Shown: positions 6,818 to 10,188 of the stretch, in pieces
Position numbering within the stretch: the first letter of the stretch is position 1
Layout of the letters: each line of letters opens with the position of its first letter
NCBI GenBank assembly: GCA_934643535.1
Contig: CAKUCE010000105.1
Span: 1 to 10,188, forward strand
Length of the DNA: 10,188 nt
Origin: an uncultured Clostridia bacterium
GTDB lineage: Bacteria > Bacillota > Clostridia > Christensenellales > Aristaeellaceae
Direction of reading: 5' to 3'
Translations under genes and position numbers: made by a program
The notes under the pieces: generated by a model
Database searches by the model: none
Told to the model about the DNA's origin: nothing
What the model saw: only the letters and a program-made list of their open reading frames with translations

Positions 6818-7929
6818 CAAAAGGCCTCCCTGCTTTTCAGAAAAATATCCGTGCCATAACGTCCTGCCAGCAGGTCGCACAAAACCAGCGCAGTCACGCT
6901 GTCGATCACCGGACAAATGCGGCGGACAATGGCAGGATCATGCCTTCCGGCAATGGTCAGGTCAATTTCCTCATTTTTCAGAAAATCCACCGTCTGCTGC
7001 GGCTGCGCAATGGAGGGCGTAGGCTTTACCGCACAGCGGAACAGGATGGGCATTCCGTTGGTGATGCCGCCGTTGATCCCGCCGTTATGGTTGGTCGCCG
7101 TCACAACTCTGCCGTTTTCCAGCCGAAACGCATCGTTACACCGACTTCCGACGCCATCAGCCAGCGCAAACCCATCGCCGAATTCCACGCCCTTTACGCC
7201 TCCCAGCGAAAAAAGCGCGTGAGAAAGCAGCCCTTCTACGCTGTCAAACCATGGTTCGCCCACGCCGCAGGGCATTCCCAGCACAGCGGTCTCCACAACG
7301 CCGCCCACGCTGTCCTGTTCGGCTCTGGCGGCCAGAATGGCAGCCTGCATGGCTTCGCCGCGCTGCGCGTCCAGCGTGGGAAAGGCCGATACCGCCAACG
7401 CGGAGACATCCTTTTCCCATTCGGCAAACGCTCTATCCTCCACCTGTGCACAGCGGCGGATATGCGTCCCGACCATAATGCCAAGCCGTGCCAGAGCAGG
7501 CAGCAGGATGCCGCCAGCCGCTACCAGCGCTGCGGTGATCCGGCCGGAAAAGTGCCCGCCGCCCCTTCCATCCTCGTAGCCGTGATATTTACAGTAGGCG
7601 GCAAAATCCGCATGAGCAGGCCGGGCCTTGCCCAGCAGTGCCGAATAATCGCCGCTGTGCTGCTCCTGATTGGGGATCAGAATGCACAGAGGCGTTCCCG
7701 TGGTTCTGCCCTGCCACACACCGCTCAGAAGCCGAAAAGCGTCCGGCTCGCGGCGGGCGGTGTCCGTGCCGGAGGAAGGACGGCGGCGGGATAAAAGCGC
7801 CGCGATCGTTTTTTCGTCCACAGGCAAACCCGGACACAGACCATCCAGCACCGCGCCCACCGCCGGGCCGTGGCTCTCCCCGAACAGGGTCAGGGTAATG
7901 CTGGAGCCAAAGGAATTTTTCACTGCCAT
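6817..7929 (-). CDS. aroC: Chorismate synthase
   Basis: Chorismate synthase removes phosphate from EPSP to give chorismate, using reduced FMN without net redox change. The 370-residue product matches the family throughout. GESHGPAVG (17-25) holds the acid-base His20. RRRPSSG (48-54) replaces the more usual RRRPGQ. RPAHAD (103-108) holds His106. GRGGGHFSGRITA (121-133) is a variant of the common RGGGRSSARETA loop. NHNGGINGGITNGMPI and GRHDPAIVRR occur in the C-terminal half. No flavin reductase domain is fused, so reduced FMN must come from elsewhere. The ATG at 7929 has AAAGGA 7-8 nt upstream and overlaps the aroB 3' end by 10 nt; its own stop overlaps aroE-aroK by 1 nt. Tight coupling on both sides supports one operon. 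Confidence 0.96.
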   Translation of the reverse strand: MAVKNSFGSSITLTLFGESHGPAVGAVLDGLCPGLPVDEKTIAALLSRRRPSSGTDTARREPDAFRLLSGVWQGRTTGTPLCILIPNQEQHSGDYSALLGKARPAHADFAAYCKYHGYEDGRGGGHFSGRITAALVAAGGILLPALARLGIMVGTHIRRCAQVEDRAFAEWEKDVSALAVSAFPTLDAQRGEAMQAAILAARAEQDSVGGVVETAVLGMPCGVGEPWFDSVEGLLSHALFSLGGVKGVEFGDGFALADGVGSRCNDAFRLENGRVVTATNHNGGINGGITNGMPILFRCAVKPTPSIAQPQQTVDFLKNEEIDLTIAGRHDPAIVRRICPVIDSVTALVLCDLLAGRYGTDIFLKSREAF

Positions 7930-8927
7930 TGCCGGATCCTTTCTGCGATTTCCGCGAGGGTCATCTGTCGGAATACGAAGCTGCCGATTTTATCCACGCA
8001 GACCGTTTTCACACCGCCATCCGCTGCTTTCTTGTCGTGTTTGATATAGGAAATCAGCTCGTCCGCCGTTCGGTCGGTACAGGTGGGCAGGCCGTACTTT
8101 TCCAGTACCCGCGCGATACGCTGATGGGCTTCCGGCGAACTCATGGGCAGCATTCCCGCCGCCACGCATTCTCCGTGAAGCCACTGGCCATCCATCGCGC
8201 TTTCAATGGCATGCCCCACCGTATGGCCGAAGTTGAGGACCCGGCGCAGGCTCTTCTCGGTAGGATCCTGCTGCACCACATCCCGTTTGATGCGAAGCGA
8301 ACCTTCAATGACCGCATCCAGATCTTTTTCCCAGTTTTGGCTTTGCTCGATCGTTTCAAACAAGGCGCTGTCGCTGGTGGCGGCCATTTTCACCGCCTCG
8401 GCCAGCCCAGCAGCCACCTGGCGGCGTTCCAGTGTCCGCAGCGTATCCGGGTCGATCAGCACCTTCCGGGGCTGATAGAACGCGCCGATCACGTTTTTTA
8501 CGCCGTCCATATCTACCGCCACCTTCCCACCAATGGAGGAATCCACCTGGGACAGCAGCGTGGTTGGAATATTGTAAAAGTCAATCCCCCGCATATAGAC
8601 CGCTGCGGCAAAGCCCGCCAGGTCGCCCATGACCCCGCCGCCTACGGCGATCACCCGGTCGCTGCGAAGAAAGTTTAATTCCAGCATCCGGCTCAAAAGC
8701 GCGCGGTGAGTATCTAGACTCTTGGTTTTTTCTCCCTGCGGAAGGGTCACGACCGTCGAGTCGGGACACACGGCAACAATCTGCCGGGCGTAGTCTGCCG
8801 GTACGCCGTCATCCGTGACGATCAGCGCTTTTCCCGTCCGGGGCAGATACTCCGCCGCCCGGGCCAGTGCGCCGCGCTCCAATACGATGTCGTAACCGCC
8901 GCCGGGATATTCTACCGGAAGGATCAT
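7920..8927 (-). CDS. aroB: 3-dehydroquinate synthase
   Basis: DHQ synthase cyclises DAHP to 3-dehydroquinate with NAD and a divalent metal, usually zinc. Starting at the ATG at 8927 the protein has 335 residues, a little below the usual 350-370. Visible signatures are PQGEKTKSL (63-71), GGGVMGDLAGF (96-106, NAD loop), PTTLLSQVDSSIGGK (121-135), AEAVK (176-180, metal ligand E177 and K180), NFGHTVGHA (232-240, metal ligand H235) and HGE at 251-253 (metal ligand H251). This start overlaps the pheA stop as ATGA and has GGGGTG just upstream. The in-frame ATG at 8972 would add 15 residues unlike the family and overlap pheA more, so it was rejected. The next enzyme in the pathway, DHQ dehydratase, is not adjacent. 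Confidence 0.96.
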   Translation of the reverse strand: MILPVEYPGGGYDIVLERGALARAAEYLPRTGKALIVTDDGVPADYARQIVAVCPDSTVVTLPQGEKTKSLDTHRALLSRMLELNFLRSDRVIAVGGGVMGDLAGFAAAVYMRGIDFYNIPTTLLSQVDSSIGGKVAVDMDGVKNVIGAFYQPRKVLIDPDTLRTLERRQVAAGLAEAVKMAATSDSALFETIEQSQNWEKDLDAVIEGSLRIKRDVVQQDPTEKSLRRVLNFGHTVGHAIESAMDGQWLHGECVAAGMLPMSSPEAHQRIARVLEKYGLPTCTDRTADELISYIKHDKKAADGGVKTVCVDKIGSFVFRQMTLAEIAERIRQWQ

Positions 8928-10021
8928 GCTTTCACCCCGCTGTACGTGCCCACCAGCTTTAGCCGCGCGCACACGGCAGAAAGCTCACGAAGCATATTCT
9001 GGCCGCTGACACTGCTGATATTGCCCTCGGCCTCCACGAAGAAGTAGTAATTCCAGATCAGATCTTTCATGGGACGGCTGCGCAGGTTGCGCATATTGAA
9101 ATCATGCGCGCCGATAATATTCAGGGGCTGTGCCAGCGCGCCCGCTTCGTTCTTGGTGGTGAATACCAGAATGAAATGATCGCTGCCGGTGCGGCTGTCC
9201 GATGCGGGCAGATGAAGCGCCCGGGAGAACACGGCGAAGCGGGTGGTATTAGTGCGGGAGGCATTGATGCCCTTGCTCAAAAGCTCCAAGCCGTACAGCT
9301 CAGCCGTCTCTTCGGAGGCAATGGCCGCCATGGTGGGATCATTCTGCCCGGCCACGTATTGGGCTGCCAGGGCGGTATTGGAATAGGAAAGCGTCTGCCA
9401 GCCGTGGGAACGAATAAATTCCGCGCACTGTTCCAGTGCCTGCGGATGGCTGACCACGATGCGGATCTCGTTCAGCTTCGCGCCGGGCCGGCCCAGAAGA
9501 TTGTGCTCCACCTCCAGCTCGATCATTCGATTCACATACAGACTGCCGGAGAACATCAGATCCATGACCGCGCCCACATCGCCTGCGTAACTGTTTTCGA
9601 TCGGCAGCACGGCGCAGTCGTATTCCCCCGCCTCCACGGCGTGGTAGGCTTCCGTAAAGTCCGCGGCGGCGGTCAGCTTCGCCTCGGGGAAGGCCCGCTT
9701 GGCGGCGATATAGCCGAACGCGCCCTCCACGCCCGCATAGATCACCTTCATGCCCTCGTTAAGGCGGCTCTGATAGGCGCGGGAGGTTTTCATCATATCC
9801 CGAAGGAAGCAGGTGTAATACTCCCGCAGCTCGGGATCCTCCACCCGCTGCGCGCCGCGTTCGATCACCGCCGCCTCCCGGTTTGCGTCCAGAATGGGCA
9901 GGCCGCACTCCCGCTTGTACTGGGCTACCTGACGGCAGGCCGCCATGCGCCGTTCAAAAAGCCGGGCCATCTCCTGATCCACCGCGTCGATTTCCACTCT
10001 TGCCTGCTGAAGCTCATCCAT
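8924..10021 (-). CDS. pheA: Bifunctional chorismate mutase-prephenate dehydratase (P-protein)
   Basis: This P-protein converts chorismate to prephenate and then to phenylpyruvate, the precursor of phenylalanine. From the ATG at 10021 it has 365 residues. Residues 1-88 form an AroQ chorismate mutase; R8, R25, K36, D45, R48, E49, S80 and Q84 follow the spacing of the E. coli active site with an offset of about 3. Residues 91-270 form the dehydratase, with YAGVEGAFG (95-103), PIENSYAGDV (140-149), SHPQALEQC (191-199) and NTTRF (258-262), the catalytic Thr-Arg-Phe motif. Residues 280-365 form an ACT domain with GALA (294-297) and LRSRP (313-317) in place of the usual ESRP. The chosen start has GGAGGG 8 nt upstream. 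The frame stays open upstream to the window edge, but that DNA looks like leader. Feedback by Phe through ACT is likely. Confidence 0.95.
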   Translation of the reverse strand: MDELQQARVEIDAVDQEMARLFERRMAACRQVAQYKRECGLPILDANREAAVIERGAQRVEDPELREYYTCFLRDMMKTSRAYQSRLNEGMKVIYAGVEGAFGYIAAKRAFPEAKLTAAADFTEAYHAVEAGEYDCAVLPIENSYAGDVGAVMDLMFSGSLYVNRMIELEVEHNLLGRPGAKLNEIRIVVSHPQALEQCAEFIRSHGWQTLSYSNTALAAQYVAGQNDPTMAAIASEETAELYGLELLSKGINASRTNTTRFAVFSRALHLPASDSRTGSDHFILVFTTKNEAGALAQPLNIIGAHDFNMRNLRSRPMKDLIWNYYFFVEAEGNISSVSGQNMLRELSAVCARLKLVGTYSGVKA

Positions 10022-10029
10022 CTGCCGTA

Positions 10030-10035
10030 CCCTCC
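10030..10035 (-). promoter_or_regulatory. Ribosome binding site that fixes the pheA start
   Basis: GGAGGG on the minus strand lies 8 nt before the ATG at 10021. It is the best ribosome site upstream of pheA. It supports the start at 10021 over the in-frame ATG at 10078, which would prepend an arginine- and lysine-rich stretch of 19 residues unlike chorismate mutase. Confidence 0.75.
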
Positions 10036-10081
10036 TGCATTTCTTTCTCCCCGGCCGGAGCCGAAGAACGTTTTCCAAAAC

Positions 10082-10110
10082 AAAAGGCGATTTCCCGCAA
10101 AGGAAATCGC
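10082..10110 (-). terminator. Intrinsic terminator or attenuator hairpin in the pheA leader
   Basis: On the minus strand GCGATTTCC (10110-10102) pairs perfectly with GGAAATCGC (10095-10087) around a 6-nt loop. The stem is followed by CTTTTGTTTTGG, an interrupted U-tract. The hairpin lies 65 nt upstream of the pheA ATG. It could end an upstream transcript, or act as an attenuator for the aromatic operon. The attenuator reading is favoured because a competing upstream segment exists at 10166-10173. Confidence 0.65.
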
Positions 10111-10165
10111 TCTTGGAAAAACCGCGATCGTTACCGCGCCCATTCAGCGCTCCCTTGCGTGCCCG

Positions 10166-10183
10166 TTTCCTTTCTAAAGGAAA
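10166..10183 (-). promoter_or_regulatory. Inverted repeat upstream of the pheA attenuator
   Basis: On the minus strand TTTCCTTT (10183-10176) and AAAGGAAA (10173-10166) form an 8-bp perfect inverted repeat with 2 nt between. In practice this is a 7-bp stem with a UAGA loop. AAAGGAAA is also perfectly complementary to TTTCCTTT at 10106-10099, which forms part of the 5' arm and loop of the terminator hairpin. It could therefore act as an antiterminator segment. The repeat is short and purine/pyrimidine biased, so chance pairing is possible. Confidence 0.45.
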
Positions 10184-10188
10184 AATAC

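Larger units (their letters stand above)
9925..10143 (-). other. Possible leader ORF upstream of and overlapping pheA
   Basis: A 72-codon frame opens at an ATG at 10143 with AAGGGAG 6 nt upstream and runs through the terminator-like hairpin into the pheA coding region in another frame. Five of the first 27 codons after the start encode Phe (positions 9, 15, 22, 26 and 27). The Phe codon at position 9 lies 6 nt before the hairpin. A ribosome slowed there would cover the 5' arm, which would suit Phe-responsive attenuation. The portion overlapping pheA is probably meaningless as protein. Known leader peptides usually stop before the terminator, which argues against this one; it may be chance. 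Confidence 0.2.

Noticed and set aside
5549..6916. Longer aroE-aroK start at 6916
   Set aside because: It adds 33 residues with no shikimate dehydrogenase similarity and overlaps aroC by 100 nt; the ATG at 6817 sits in a TGATG coupling site.
7920..8972. Longer aroB start at 8972
   Set aside because: The extra 15 residues are not family-like and overlap pheA; the ATGA junction at 8924-8927 is a better start.
10110..10150. T-box riboswitch core (a GGTAACG...CGCGG stretch resembling the T-box sequence)
   Set aside because: The needed UGGN acceptor-binding core is not present in the right place, the similarity needs an insertion, and the specifier stem would lie outside the window. An Infernal scan for the T-box family on the extended leader would settle it.
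9104..10177. 357-codon open frame on the plus strand
   Set aside because: It is antisense to pheA and its leader, with no recognisable domain or operon context.

Overview
This 10.2 kb window holds nine protein genes, all on the minus strand. The organism looks like a moderately GC-rich Gram-positive bacterium, probably a Clostridia-type Bacillota (Oscillospiraceae or a relative). The reasons are strong AAGGAGG-type ribosome sites, a sigma-A promoter with an extended -10, the rpsO-pnp pair, and clostridial-looking variants of the aromatic enzymes. The lineage is inferred from sequence style only; no database was searched.

Read in the direction of transcription (high to low coordinates), the window opens with a leader at 10188-10022. 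It contains an intrinsic-terminator-like hairpin, an upstream inverted repeat that could act as an antiterminator, and a possible short leader ORF with several Phe codons. An aromatic amino acid operon follows: pheA (chorismate mutase-prephenate dehydratase-ACT), aroB, aroC, a fused aroE-aroK (shikimate dehydrogenase-shikimate kinase), aroA, tyrA and a type I-alpha DAHP synthase (aroF). The first five junctions are overlaps of 4, 10 and 1 nt, a 27-nt gap and a 4-nt overlap; the last is a 35-nt gap. This points to one translationally coupled transcript. Together the genes cover DAHP synthesis to chorismate and the branches to phenylpyruvate and hydroxyphenylpyruvate. The one missing step is 3-dehydroquinate dehydratase (aroD/aroQ).

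No convincing terminator follows aroF. A near-consensus promoter (TTTACA-17-TATAAT, extended -10) begins 27 nt after its stop codon and drives rpsO (ribosomal protein S15) through a structured leader of about 120 nt. A strong intrinsic terminator follows rpsO. The next gene, pnp (polynucleotide phosphorylase), has its own long leader stem-loop and runs off the window at codon 588, inside the KH domain. This resembles the classical rpsO-pnp arrangement, where terminator read-through and processing of a leader stem control pnp.

No mobile elements, CRISPR arrays, tRNA or rRNA genes were seen. The largest gene-free stretch is 183 nt. The plus strand carries long open frames that are antisense shadows. 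The most interesting signals are regulatory: the pheA leader, the pnp leader hairpin and the rpsO leader. The aroE-aroK fusion is the most notable protein feature.
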